From positions 1-41,451 of the forward strand of contig JAJRAN010000110.1 of the NCBI GenBank assembly GCA_028682915.1: a stretch of DNA of 41,451 bases, read 5' to 3'. The notes under the pieces were generated by a model. It saw nothing but the letters and a program-made list of their open reading frames with translations, did not search any database and was not told the DNA's origin. Numbering within the stretch: the first letter of the stretch is position 1; the number at the start of each line of letters is the position of its first letter. This document shows, one piece after another, positions 6,749 through 15,630 of the stretch. The DNA is from Methanomassiliicoccales archaeon. GTDB taxonomy: Archaea > Thermoplasmatota > Thermoplasmata > Methanomassiliicoccales > UBA472. The position numbers and the translations under genes are program-made.

Positions 6749-8392
6749 TTAGACATCCCTCTTGACGATCTTGAGCTCGCTGAAGCGCATGGCGTCCTCC
6801 GTGCACACCGTCTCGCAGTTCTTGCAGGCGGTGCCGAGGCAATACTCGGTGGCGATGCGGACCTTGAAGCGCTTGTCGCCTACCTTCTCGACGCGAAGAG
6901 CCCGCTCCGGGCACTCGCGCATGCACCTCTTGCAGCCGATGCATCTCTCGAACTCGGCAATCAGGTAGACGCCCACGTGGTCCAGGGTCTTGAGGCCCTT
7001 GTCCCCCAGCACCGGTATGTCGGCCGAGACTATGCGCAACGTCTCCTTGGGGCGCTTGATGTCCGGCAGGGGGCGGTAGCCCTTCCCCACCAGCATGGCG
7101 TTGAACATCTCCCAGGGCATGCCCTCGAGCCAGTAGGCGATCTCGTTGACGTAGATGTCCTCGAAGACCTTGCTGGTGGCGAACATGATGTGCCTGGCCG
7201 CCATGGAGTCGGCGATGCTCTGCATCTCGTCCATGGCCTCGTCCTTGACCAAGAGGTCGTAGGCCATCATCAGCGAGGTGTTCCCGCATTGGTAGGTGCG
7301 CTCCAGCACCCTCGGCACCAGCCCGCAGGTCTGGGCCTTGATCGGGTCCACGTAGGTGCCCGAAGCCCCGGCCAGGTACATGGACTTGACCTCCTCGTCC
7401 TCGATGCCGACCTCCTCGATGAGCGTGCGGTGGCCGGCGCGGATCGCGCCCATGGCCTTACCCGCCTCCAGGACGTCGTGCTCGTCGATGTACACGCTGT
7501 CCTGCAGATGGATCCTGCGGTCCCCGGTCATGAGCCTCGGAAGCTTGATTATTCCCGTCTCTAGGCCGACGGCGACGGCCGCCACCACTCCCGTCCCGGT
7601 AATGCCCCGGGCCTTGACGTTGGAGGTGCGCCTGACCTCGCCGTTGTAGGGGTCCACCACGTTCCCTGGCTGCGCTTTCAGCCGATCGTCCAAAACGAAG
7701 TTCTGCCAGCTTCCGTCCGGGTTGGCGACCAGGTCGGAGATGGCCATCGGCGCGGCCAGCATCCCGAACTCTATGCTCTGGCCCTCCATCGCCGGGCCGG
7801 CAGCCGCGGAGCCGGTCCACAGCTCCCCGTCCTTGTAGAGCCCCATCTCGGCATTGGTGCCGTAGTCCGTAACCATACAGGTTTCCTTGCGGTCCAACAT
7901 GTGGGACTTGATAATCATGGCAAGTGCGTCCGCGCCGATCTCGTGCCGTATGGAAGGGGGGCACCGTATCTCCGCCTCTGGGTGCACCGAGCCGATGCCC
8001 AGGTCCGAGGCCACGCGGGTGTGCGCTCGCCTCTCCGGCACTTTGACGTTCAGCCTCTGCAATATGCTCTGGCCCGCGTAGGCCAGGTCCCTGATCTCGA
8101 TGTTCTCAAACATGGAGAGCTGCGCCGGGTTCCCGCAGATGGCTATGCGCTTGATCTCCTTGGGTTCAGTGTTGTGGAGCCCTATCAGCTTGTCCACGGT
8201 CTCGATGATGATGCGATGCCCGACCTCCGACCCGTTCTCCATCCAGAAGTGGAGGTGGTCCATGATGTTGGCCCCTGGGAGGGGATGACGCATGGTTATG
8301 GCCGTGGAGATGATCTTCCCCCTTTGGTCCAGGTCGACGAGATGCGTGCGGTATCCGCTCGTGCCGAGGTCTAGCGCAATTCCAAAGGCCAT
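6749..8392 (-). CDS. ramA: RamA-like ATP-dependent corrinoid reductive activase
   Basis: A 547-residue homologue of RamA, which uses ATP to reduce inactive Co(II) corrinoid proteins of methylamine and methanol methyltransfer to active Co(I). The N-terminal ASKHA fold begins MAFGIALDLGTSGYRT, with later phosphate-binding segments VTDYGTNAEMGL and YLAGASGTY. The C-terminus carries two iron-sulfur clusters: CIGCKRCMRECP (about residue 485) and CLGTACKNCETVC (about residue 520). Length matches RamA. An open frame continues 78 codons upstream to 8626, but the palindromic TATA box at 8424-8435 places transcription start near 8402, so ATG 8392 is chosen. The likely clients are the corrinoid proteins at 4202 and 16539. 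Confidence 0.92.
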   Translation of the reverse strand: MAFGIALDLGTSGYRTHLVDLDQRGKIISTAITMRHPLPGANIMDHLHFWMENGSEVGHRIIIETVDKLIGLHNTEPKEIKRIAICGNPAQLSMFENIEIRDLAYAGQSILQRLNVKVPERRAHTRVASDLGIGSVHPEAEIRCPPSIRHEIGADALAMIIKSHMLDRKETCMVTDYGTNAEMGLYKDGELWTGSAAAGPAMEGQSIEFGMLAAPMAISDLVANPDGSWQNFVLDDRLKAQPGNVVDPYNGEVRRTSNVKARGITGTGVVAAVAVGLETGIIKLPRLMTGDRRIHLQDSVYIDEHDVLEAGKAMGAIRAGHRTLIEEVGIEDEEVKSMYLAGASGTYVDPIKAQTCGLVPRVLERTYQCGNTSLMMAYDLLVKDEAMDEMQSIADSMAARHIMFATSKVFEDIYVNEIAYWLEGMPWEMFNAMLVGKGYRPLPDIKRPKETLRIVSADIPVLGDKGLKTLDHVGVYLIAEFERCIGCKRCMRECPERALRVEKVGDKRFKVRIATEYCLGTACKNCETVCTEDAMRFSELKIVKRDV

Positions 8393-8423
8393 CAAATCAC
8401 GGGCCAGGAATCGCCTTCGCGTA

Positions 8424-8435
8424 TTTAATATTAAA
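8424..8435 (-). promoter_or_regulatory. Palindromic TATA box of ramA
   Basis: TTTAATATTAAA is a perfect 12-base palindrome. A start point about 25 bases downstream on the minus strand falls near 8402, ten bases before ATG 8392. The core TTAATATTAA recurs at the corrinoid-protein promoter (17223-17232). Confidence 0.55.
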
Positions 8436-8566
8436 CGCCATGTAGCCTTCCGGACCCGAATCTTATTGGTGTTTGCCAGGTCTAAGGGGCACGGGGTCGT
8501 GTGCCGTCGCGGCGCCCGTTGAGGTTTGAGGCCTATGAGTTCATCTAGTGAAAACGAAACCGTTTG

Positions 8567-8575
8567 TTTTATATT
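8567..8575 (+). promoter_or_regulatory. TATA box of the sensor kinase gene
   Basis: TTTTATATT lies about 55 bases before ATG 8625 and predicts a start near 8598. Just upstream, AAACG (8552-8556) and CGTTT (8561-8565) form a short dyad that covers the BRE position. Confidence 0.45.
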
Positions 8576-8624
8576 GCTTGTTCCGGGATGATATCCTGGC
8601 ACAGGGCGTAGCGGCAGGCTTTGC

Positions 8625-11600
8625 ATGATCTCGGTCCTTCACGTCGATGACGAACCAGCATTCCTCGAGCTCACCCGCGCCTACCTGGAGATGCAGAAGG
8701 ACATCATGGTCGACGGGGCACCTTCTTGCCTCGAGGCCATCGAGATGCTCAAGAACCACGGGTACGACGTGGTGGTCGCGGACTTCCAGATGCCGGGGAT
8801 GGATGGCCTGAAGCTCCTGGCGCACGTCCGCAGCCGCTACGGCGAAATGCCTTTCATCCTCTTCACCGGAAAGGGCCGGGAGGAGGTCGTCATCCAGGCG
8901 CTCAACCAAGGCGTCGATTTCTATCTGCAGAAGGGGGGCGCGGCCAAGGCTCAGTTCGCCGAGCTGGCCCACAAGATCCGCCTGGCGGTGGAGAAGAAGA
9001 AGAAGGCGGAGGCGCTGCAGCTGGCCGAGTTCTCCGTCGACCAGGCGGCCATCATGACTCTCTGGAGCGACGAGAGGGGGCGGATCATCAAGGCCAACAT
9101 GGAGGCGACCAGGCAGCTGGGTTACACCACCTCCGAGCTGCAGTCGATGGGGTTGGGGGACATCGACCCCAGCTTCACACCCGAGAACCTGGAGCGGTTC
9201 TGGGCCGCCCTTTCCAACAATAAGAGGCTGATGCAGGACTCGGTCATGCGCAAGAAGGACGGGAGCCTGGCGCCCGTGCGCTTCGTGGCCAACTACCTCG
9301 AGGCCAACGGGCGGAGCTACAACTTCGCCTTCGGTTGGGACATCGGCGACAGCATCCGGTCCGAGAAGGCGCTGCGCGAGAGCGAGGAGCGCTATCGCAC
9401 CCTGGCCGACAACCTGCCAGATTTCATATTCATAGCTAACAGGGAAGGGGAGATACGCTTCGTCAACGACGCCCTGTCCAAAAGGCTCTCCCAGGAGCCC
9501 AAGGAGCTGGTGGGCAGGAGCCTCTCCGACGTCTTCCCGCCCTCGATGGCCACGAGGTACAGGCAATACCTGGCCCAGGTCATCGAGAGCGGGGAGGGGA
9601 TGAGGATGGAGGTCGGGGGCGATGGGGAGGAGCAGATGCGGTGGATGGACATGATCCTGGTGCCGCTGAAGGACCTCTCCGGCCAGGTAGTGGAGGTGAT
9701 AAGCACCGCCCGGGACATCTCCCACACCAAGCAGACGGAGCAGCAGCTGGCGGAGTCCGCCAGCTCCTACAGGTTATTGGCGCAGAGCTTACCTGGCCTG
9801 ATCTATCGCGTCCATCTGCGCGAGGATGAGCGTCTGCAGCTCTTCAACGACCCCCAACCTATCACGGGCTATACCATCGACGAGCTGGGACCGGACCTCA
9901 AATACATGCTCCATTTCATGGACAAGACCGACCGGCCCTTGGTGCAGGCCACGGTGGAGGAGGCCGTCCGCCAAGGGAACCCGTTCGAGGTCGAGTACCG
10001 CATCCAGAGGAAGGACGGCGAGATCCTCACGGTGATTGAGAGAGGGCGCCCCATCCAAGGCTCCGACGGCCTCCCGCTTTACATCGACGGCGTCGTCTTC
10101 GATGTCTCGAGGAGGCGGCAGGCCGAGGAATCGCTCCGCGCCAGCGAGCGCAAGTTCCGGGAGCTGGCGGATCTCCTGCCAGCGTTGGTCTTCGAGTGCG
10201 ACGCCGACGGCGATATCAACTTCATCAACGAGACGGCCAGGGCCATGGTCGGGTACGGAAGGGAGGACGTGGAGAAGGGCCTGTCCATCTACGAGATCAT
10301 CTCAGAGGAGGACCGGCCCAGGGCCAGGTCGGAGCTCGCGCGCCTGATGGAGGGGCACTCCTGCGAGGGGGCCGGGTTCGAGCTCGCCCGCAAGGGCGGG
10401 GGAGCGTTCCCCGCGACCATCCATTGCGCCCCGATGCACAAGGACGGGGTGGTCTCCGGAATCCGCGGGCTGTTCGTCGACGTCTCGGCCCTGCGCCAAT
10501 CGGAAAGGATGCGGGAAGCGACCAACGTCATCGCCCAGGCGGCCATCTCCGACACCTCCTTGGAGGAGCTGTATATCAAGATCCATGCCATGCTGCAGGA
10601 ACTGATGCCCCTGGACAACTTCTTCATCGCCCTCTACGGCGAGGAGAAGGATGAGCTCACCTTCCCCTATTTCAAGGACGAGAGGGACCCGACCCCTGAG
10701 CCGAGGAGGAAGGGGCGGGGGATCACGGAGTACGTGCTGCATTCCGGCGCGCCGTTGCACCGGGACACCTTCGGGATCGAGGAGATGTCCAGAAGGGGCG
10801 AGATAGACATCATAGGCACGCCGCCGGTGGACTTCATCGGGGTGCCGCTACTACTGAAGGGCAAGGTCATCGGCCTCATGGCCGCCCAGAGCTACCGGCC
10901 CGAGGTCGTGTTCTCCGCCCAGCAGCTGGACGTCCTCACCTTCGTGTCCGGCCAGGTGGCGATGGCCATCGAGCGCAAGCGACAGGAGGTGGAGCTGGAA
11001 CGCTACGTCGGACTGCTCAAGACCACCTTCGAGAGCACCGATGACGGGCTGCTCATCGTGGACAAGGAGGGGCACACCCTCGCCTACAACGAGCGCTTCG
11101 TGGAGATGTGGTGCATACCAGACATCATCATGCGCACCAAGGAGGACCAACGCATGCTGGGCTTCGTACTGGATCAGCTGGTCGAGCCTGAGGCCTTCAT
11201 GCAGAAGGTGGAGGAGCTCTACCGCGAGCCCAACAAGACCAGCATGGACCTTATCAAGTTCAAGGACCGGAGGTTCTTCGAACGCTACTCCCAGCCCTTC
11301 TACCTGGAGAACGACATCGTCGGCCGCATCTGGTCGTTCCGCGACGTGACCGAGCGCACCTGGGCCGAGGAGGCGCTGAACAAGTCGGAGCGCGAGCTCA
11401 AGTACATCATCAACAGCGCCAAGGACGCCATCTTCGTGAAGGACCAGGTGGGGAAGTACGTGATGGCCAACGAGGCCATGGGCAAGCTCTTCCACATATC
11501 CCCGAGCGAGGTCCAGGGCAAGGGGGACGAGGACATCTTCGGGGAGGAGGCGGCGCGCTACAACGAGCTCAAGGACCGCCAGGTCCTGGCCGGGAGCACG

Positions 11601-12419
11601 GTGGAGGAGGAGGTCGCCTGGAACATCGACGGCGTGCCTCACACCTTCAGCGTCATCAAGGTGCCGCTGAGGGACGAGACCGGCTGGGTCTTCGGCATCT
11701 GCGGCATCGCCCGCGACACCACCGAGCGCAAGCAGGTGGAGAAGGCGCTCAAGGACGCCAACGAGTCGCTCAACCTCCTGAGCAGCATCACCCGCCACGA
11801 CGTCCTGAACCAGCTCATGGTCATACGGGGATACTCGGACCTGGTCCGCTCTTCGCTGAAGGACCAGAAGCTCCTGGACTACATGGACAAGGTGGAGAGG
11901 GCCACCCGCAACATCCGCCAGCAGATCATCTTCACCCGCGACTTCCAGAGGCTGGGAGTTGTGGAGCCGAGGTGGCAGTCGGTGGAGGAGCTCCTGGACA
12001 AGTCCCTGACCACGCTGGAGGCGGGGAAGGTGGACATCTCGGTGGACCTGGGAGGGCTGGAGCTCTATGGCGACCCGATGCTGGAGAAGGTGTTCTACAA
12101 CTTGCTCGACAACACCCTGCGCCACTCGGAGAAATCCACGCGCATATCCGTCTCCTGCCACAGGCGGGGCAGCGACCTCCTGCTGGTGTACGAGGACGAC
12201 GGCATGGGCGTGCCGGACGAGGACAAGGAACGCATCTTCGACCGCGGCTTCGGCAAGAACACCGGCCTCGGGCTCTTCCTGGTGCGCCTGATCCTGGACG
12301 TCACGAGGATCCAGGTTAAGGAGAGCGGGGAGTTCGGCAAGGGAGCGAGGTTCGAGATGCTGGTCCCGGACGGAGCTTACCGCTTCCGAGAATGGGACGA
12401 CGCGGAGCGGGAGGCCTAG
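8625..12419 (+). CDS. Giant hybrid sensor histidine kinase (REC, six PAS, GAF, HisKA, HATPase)
   Basis: A 1264-residue cytoplasmic kinase without membrane helices. An N-terminal receiver domain (residues 1-120) has acidic residues D8 and D9 and phospho-acceptor D53 in VVVADFQMPGMDG. Four PAS domains follow (about 130-625), then a GAF domain (about 630-785) and two more PAS domains (about 795-1040). The dimerisation helix carries ITRHDVLNQL with phospho-histidine H1058, and the ATPase has NLLDNTLRHS (N box), DDGMGVPDEDK and GLGLFLV. The architecture resembles archaeal multi-PAS kinases such as MsmS, which regulates methyltransferase genes in Methanosarcina. Its position between ramA and the CoM methyltransferase suggests sensing of redox state or substrate; the signal is unknown. 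Confidence 0.92.
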   Translation: MISVLHVDDEPAFLELTRAYLEMQKDIMVDGAPSCLEAIEMLKNHGYDVVVADFQMPGMDGLKLLAHVRSRYGEMPFILFTGKGREEVVIQALNQGVDFYLQKGGAAKAQFAELAHKIRLAVEKKKKAEALQLAEFSVDQAAIMTLWSDERGRIIKANMEATRQLGYTTSELQSMGLGDIDPSFTPENLERFWAALSNNKRLMQDSVMRKKDGSLAPVRFVANYLEANGRSYNFAFGWDIGDSIRSEKALRESEERYRTLADNLPDFIFIANREGEIRFVNDALSKRLSQEPKELVGRSLSDVFPPSMATRYRQYLAQVIESGEGMRMEVGGDGEEQMRWMDMILVPLKDLSGQVVEVISTARDISHTKQTEQQLAESASSYRLLAQSLPGLIYRVHLREDERLQLFNDPQPITGYTIDELGPDLKYMLHFMDKTDRPLVQATVEEAVRQGNPFEVEYRIQRKDGEILTVIERGRPIQGSDGLPLYIDGVVFDVSRRRQAEESLRASERKFRELADLLPALVFECDADGDINFINETARAMVGYGREDVEKGLSIYEIISEEDRPRARSELARLMEGHSCEGAGFELARKGGGAFPATIHCAPMHKDGVVSGIRGLFVDVSALRQSERMREATNVIAQAAISDTSLEELYIKIHAMLQELMPLDNFFIALYGEEKDELTFPYFKDERDPTPEPRRKGRGITEYVLHSGAPLHRDTFGIEEMSRRGEIDIIGTPPVDFIGVPLLLKGKVIGLMAAQSYRPEVVFSAQQLDVLTFVSGQVAMAIERKRQEVELERYVGLLKTTFESTDDGLLIVDKEGHTLAYNERFVEMWCIPDIIMRTKEDQRMLGFVLDQLVEPEAFMQKVEELYREPNKTSMDLIKFKDRRFFERYSQPFYLENDIVGRIWSFRDVTERTWAEEALNKSERELKYIINSAKDAIFVKDQVGKYVMANEAMGKLFHISPSEVQGKGDEDIFGEEAARYNELKDRQVLAGSTVEEEVAWNIDGVPHTFSVIKVPLRDETGWVFGICGIARDTTERKQVEKALKDANESLNLLSSITRHDVLNQLMVIRGYSDLVRSSLKDQKLLDYMDKVERATRNIRQQIIFTRDFQRLGVVEPRWQSVEELLDKSLTTLEAGKVDISVDLGGLELYGDPMLEKVFYNLLDNTLRHSEKSTRISVSCHRRGSDLLLVYEDDGMGVPDEDKERIFDRGFGKNTGLGLFLVRLILDVTRIQVKESGEFGKGARFEMLVPDGAYRFREWDDAEREA

Positions 12420-12425
12420 GCTCCG

Positions 12426-12475
12426 CTCATCCTTTTAAAAATGAGAAAAGAAAAGGGAAAAGGTAAGGGATTGGG
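12426..12475. terminator. Convergent terminator between the kinase and mtaA/mtbA-like genes
   Basis: CTCAT (12426-12430) and ATGAG (12441-12445) flank TTTTAAAA. On the minus strand the stretch is pyrimidine-rich with several T-runs, as expected for an archaeal terminator of the methyltransferase gene. It probably serves both converging genes. Confidence 0.45.
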
Positions 12476-12486
12476 CGGAACTGCGT

Positions 12487-13500
12487 TCAGCCCTTGACGG
12501 CCTTGACCATTGCCTGCAGGTTGACCAGCGGGACGCGCGCTGCCAATCCGCAGCCAGGAGCCACCAGGTTGAACCCGGAGTTCTTGACGCGGAGGGCGTC
12601 GAGCCTCACGTCCTCAGGCGTTCCCTGCAACAGTGGGCGGACCACGCCGATGTTGCCGACCAGGGCAGCGCGTCCGTTGACGATGTCCACCGCCTTCTCC
12701 GGCTGCACCTTCTCCTCGATGCTGAGTCCACTCACTCCGGTGGCCACCATGTGGTCCAGCAGGACGGTGGTGTCCCCGCAGATGTGCAGGACGGTCTTGG
12801 CGTCCCCGGGGTTCGAGAAGCATTCCTTGATGTAGGGCTTGGCATACTCGTCGAACATCTCTGGGGATAGCATGTCAGTTCCCGCGGAGGGGTCGCTCAT
12901 GACGATGACGTCCGCCCCGGCCTTAGCCAAGGCCTCGACGTACGCCTTCTCCATCTTGGTGGCGACCTTGAGGGCCTTGTGCACGGCCTCAGGGTTCGTT
13001 ATGATCCAGAGGAGGAGGTTCTCGGTGCCGACCATGTGGCCGGCGATGGTCAGCGGCCCGGTGGTGCCGGCGACGATGGGCAGCTCCTTGCTGTATTTCT
13101 GCTTGGCGATCCTGACGCCCTCTACGACCGCAGGTATCCTTCCCTTGTACAAAGCACCTATGGGAATGTCATCAGGGATGGTGTTCTCGTCACAAGAGTG
13201 GGCTTTGACCATGGGGGTCCTGTCCATCTTGCCCAGGTCGACGCGGCAGCCCATGACCTCAGCCTCGACGGTCAGGCAGAAGGGCAACCTGGCGCACTCC
13301 ACTCCCCAAACCTTATTGGGAGCGGCGGAGAGCTCAGCCATCCTGTGCGGGTCAACGTGCGCGTCCGGCCAGTAGACGCCAACAGCCTCCATGGCGTCAA
13401 TGGTCGCAATCTGCGTGAAGCAGACTGCTGGGGGCCGGTCCAACTTCTTACGGGCGAGCGCGGCGAGCACTCGGTCCCTCGGGGTCATGTTGTTAGACAT
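12487..13500 (-). CDS. Methylcobamide:CoM methyltransferase, MtaA/MtbA family
   Basis: A 337-residue member of the uroporphyrinogen-decarboxylase-fold methyltransferases that move a methyl group from a methylated corrinoid protein to coenzyme M. The zinc site is visible as LHICGDTT (H and C, about residue 236) together with VAPGCGLAARVP near the C-terminus. Length equals MtaA/MtbA (about 339). A GTG at 13530 is in frame, but it overlaps the TATA box at 13531-13539, whereas ATG 13500 has GGAGG 8-12 bases upstream; 13500 is chosen. Whether it serves methanol or methylamine corrinoid proteins cannot be decided. The corrinoid gene at 16539-17180 is the obvious partner. Confidence 0.9.
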   Translation of the reverse strand: MSNNMTPRDRVLAALARKKLDRPPAVCFTQIATIDAMEAVGVYWPDAHVDPHRMAELSAAPNKVWGVECARLPFCLTVEAEVMGCRVDLGKMDRTPMVKAHSCDENTIPDDIPIGALYKGRIPAVVEGVRIAKQKYSKELPIVAGTTGPLTIAGHMVGTENLLLWIITNPEAVHKALKVATKMEKAYVEALAKAGADVIVMSDPSAGTDMLSPEMFDEYAKPYIKECFSNPGDAKTVLHICGDTTVLLDHMVATGVSGLSIEEKVQPEKAVDIVNGRAALVGNIGVVRPLLQGTPEDVRLDALRVKNSGFNLVAPGCGLAARVPLVNLQAMVKAVKG

Positions 13501-13530
13501 ATACGACTTCCTCCATTTTTTTCTTAACAC

Positions 13531-13556
13531 TATAAATAGAGTCCTTGGCCCGCCAA
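13531..13556 (-). promoter_or_regulatory. Promoter of the CoM methyltransferase gene with upstream dyad
   Basis: The minus strand reads CTATTTATA at 13531-13539. Immediately upstream, TTGGC (13545-13549) and GCCAA (13552-13556) form a perfect dyad with a CC spacer. The predicted start is near 13508-13512, giving a very short leader. Confidence 0.45.
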
Positions 13557-13572
13557 AGGCACTATAGTTACA

Positions 13573-15561
13573 TTAATCTTTCGACCCTCGGTCAACGATT
13601 GTTGGCTTGCCAGTAGCTCGGGCTCGGACCTCGACCCAATTCAAAATCTCCCTCGAAGTCCGGACGCCGGTACGGCACTTCTTCATCTCCACCTCGAGAA
13701 GGACGGAGATGTCCTTCCCGCCAGCCTCCTCGACCTTTTTGCTGACGTAGGCGGTCGCTCCCTCCTTCGCCGCGTAGAGGGCCTGCTCCAGCCTCTCCAC
13801 CTCGATAGGCTCCTTGTCAGGGACGTAGACGAAGAAGGTGTTATCCCGCTTGTGGATCTGCACCTCCACGCTCTCCGCCACCATGCTGCAGACCGCTCCA
13901 ACGGCGTTGCCGACATCGTGGTCCGGGGGCACTATGACCTTGGCGCCTAGGAGGCTTTCTACCAATGGGACGTAAACGTGGGCCGGGGCACCGATCCCCA
14001 CCACCGGTCTGTCCAGCCTGCAGGCCACGTCTATGCCGTTGGCCTGAGCCATCCCAGTGATGGCGTCCAGAAGGAACTCGGCCGCCTTGCCCGTGGGGAC
14101 CTCCCCGGAGGCGTCGAGGACGGCCTTCTTCAATAGCTCCTCCGCCACCCTCGCCCCCATGGTCCTCCAGAACGTCGCCACGAATTCCTGCTTGTTCATC
14201 CCGTTCCGAGTGGATACGATCTCGACCCCCAGCTCCGCCGCCTCCCTGGCCCCGTGCTGGTAGACGCCCGCGACGTGGAGCACGTCCGTGGGTGTCAGAC
14301 CAGTGGAGATGAGGTAGCTCTTGGCCTTCAGCCTCTTCACGTAATCAGGCGCGAGATACAATCCCTCAAGGCTGTCCACCAGCTCTCTTAGGGTCATCGG
14401 TCCATGCTCCGAGATGGCCTGGAAGACCTTCATCTCGTTCTCCGGCAAGCGCGAGGGGTCGCGCGGGAAAGCCACCAGGAACTCGAGCTCGCCCGAGTCC
14501 CTCATCCTTTGCACCAGACCGGGGTTCTCGGCGCAGGCCACCTCCAAAGGCAGCACGCGATCCGGCCCGATGACGAGGCGGCCAGCGTTCACGTCCAGGC
14601 GCGAGTCCCCTCCTAGTCCGGCCGTCCAAATGTCGATGGCCCGGACCCTCGTCCTCCATTGGCCCACCACCGCCCCCTCCTTCCCCAGCCTGGGGAAGCC
14701 CTGGTCGAGGTAGGCTATGTCCGTGCTGGTGCCACCTATGTCCACGACTATGCATCGGTCCTTGCGGGAGAGGGCCATTCCGCCCATCAGGCTCGCGGCC
14801 GGGCCGGAGAGTATGGTTTCGACAGGACGCTCCCTGGCCTTCCTCAGGTTCATCAACGTCCCGTCCCCCCGGAAGACCATGATGGGGGCGGATATGCCCC
14901 TACCAGCGATGGAGGCCTCCACCCCGCGCAAGAACTCGTCGATGATCGGCAGGAGACGGGCATTGAGCACCGCGGTGACCGTCCTCTCGAGTATACCGAG
15001 CTCTGCCGTGAGCTCGTGACCGGTGACCACCGGCAATCCCTTCTTCTCATGGATCATGCGCCGGAGGGCTTCCTCGTGCTGAGGGTTCACCACGCTGAAG
15101 AAGGAGGACACCACCATCGCGTCCATATCCACGCATGCCTCGTCCACCGCCGCCTCAGCCTCCCTCATATCCAAGGGTGCCAAAGGACGGCCTCGCATGT
15201 CATGGCCCCCGACGATGAACTTGGCGCGGGAGGCGCCGAGCTGCCAATCCGGCTCCGGCCTCCAGCCTATGCCGATGAGGCCCACCGCGCCCCCCTTGCC
15301 CTGGAGCAAGGAGTTGGTGGCGAGGGTGGTCGACAGACCCACCAGCCTGACCTCGGAGGGCTCGAAACCTCCCTGAGAGGTCGCGGCCTCCACGGCCTGG
15401 ACAAGCCCTTGGGAAAGGTCTTGGTAGGTCGTGGGAGCCTTGGCCTTGGCCACGACCTCCTTGCTCTCCAAGTCGACGATCGCGGCGTCGGTGTATGTGC
15501 CACCAGTATCGATGCCCAGGCCCAATCTCCTCTTGTCCGCTCCCATGCGCCGATCTCCCAT
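13573..15561 (-). CDS. Hydantoinase/oxoprolinase family protein (ASKHA fold)
   Basis: A 662-residue protein of the HyuA/oxoprolinase family, which hydrolyse cyclic amides with ATP. The phosphate-1 loop is GLGIDTGGTYTDAAIVD near residues 14-30 and the second nucleotide motif is CIVVDIGGTSTDIAYLD near residue 270. A third glycine-rich segment, VVGIGAPAHVYVP, lies near residue 527. Members are found beside methyltransferase genes in methanogens, where the substrate is undefined. The downstream CoM methyltransferase starts 72 bases after its stop. A TATA-like TTAAATAAT on the minus strand (about 15590-15600) precedes the start. It could act on a methylated cyclic amide or serve as an accessory ATPase; neither is shown. 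Confidence 0.85.
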   Translation of the reverse strand: MGDRRMGADKRRLGLGIDTGGTYTDAAIVDLESKEVVAKAKAPTTYQDLSQGLVQAVEAATSQGGFEPSEVRLVGLSTTLATNSLLQGKGGAVGLIGIGWRPEPDWQLGASRAKFIVGGHDMRGRPLAPLDMREAEAAVDEACVDMDAMVVSSFFSVVNPQHEEALRRMIHEKKGLPVVTGHELTAELGILERTVTAVLNARLLPIIDEFLRGVEASIAGRGISAPIMVFRGDGTLMNLRKARERPVETILSGPAASLMGGMALSRKDRCIVVDIGGTSTDIAYLDQGFPRLGKEGAVVGQWRTRVRAIDIWTAGLGGDSRLDVNAGRLVIGPDRVLPLEVACAENPGLVQRMRDSGELEFLVAFPRDPSRLPENEMKVFQAISEHGPMTLRELVDSLEGLYLAPDYVKRLKAKSYLISTGLTPTDVLHVAGVYQHGAREAAELGVEIVSTRNGMNKQEFVATFWRTMGARVAEELLKKAVLDASGEVPTGKAAEFLLDAITGMAQANGIDVACRLDRPVVGIGAPAHVYVPLVESLLGAKVIVPPDHDVGNAVGAVCSMVAESVEVQIHKRDNTFFVYVPDKEPIEVERLEQALYAAKEGATAYVSKKVEEAGGKDISVLLEVEMKKCRTGVRTSREILNWVEVRARATGKPTIVDRGSKD

Positions 15562-15630
15562 AACGGAATGGCCTGGAAGTTCTACCTCGATTATTTAAGA
15601 AGGTGGGTCGGAGGATAGGGGGAGCGCGAA

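Noticed and set aside
5978-7564. 528-codon open plus-strand frame
   Set aside because: Antisense to the MBL and ramA genes. Its His/Val/Gly/Leu-rich translation has no motif and mirrors the GC-rich codons of the opposite strand.
8393-8626. 78-codon N-terminal extension of RamA
   Set aside because: It crosses the ramA TATA box and reads as arginine-rich noise; RamA homologues start at the chosen ATG.
10851-12161. 436-codon open minus-strand frame
   Set aside because: Shadow of the histidine kinase. The true strand carries unmistakable H, N and G boxes.
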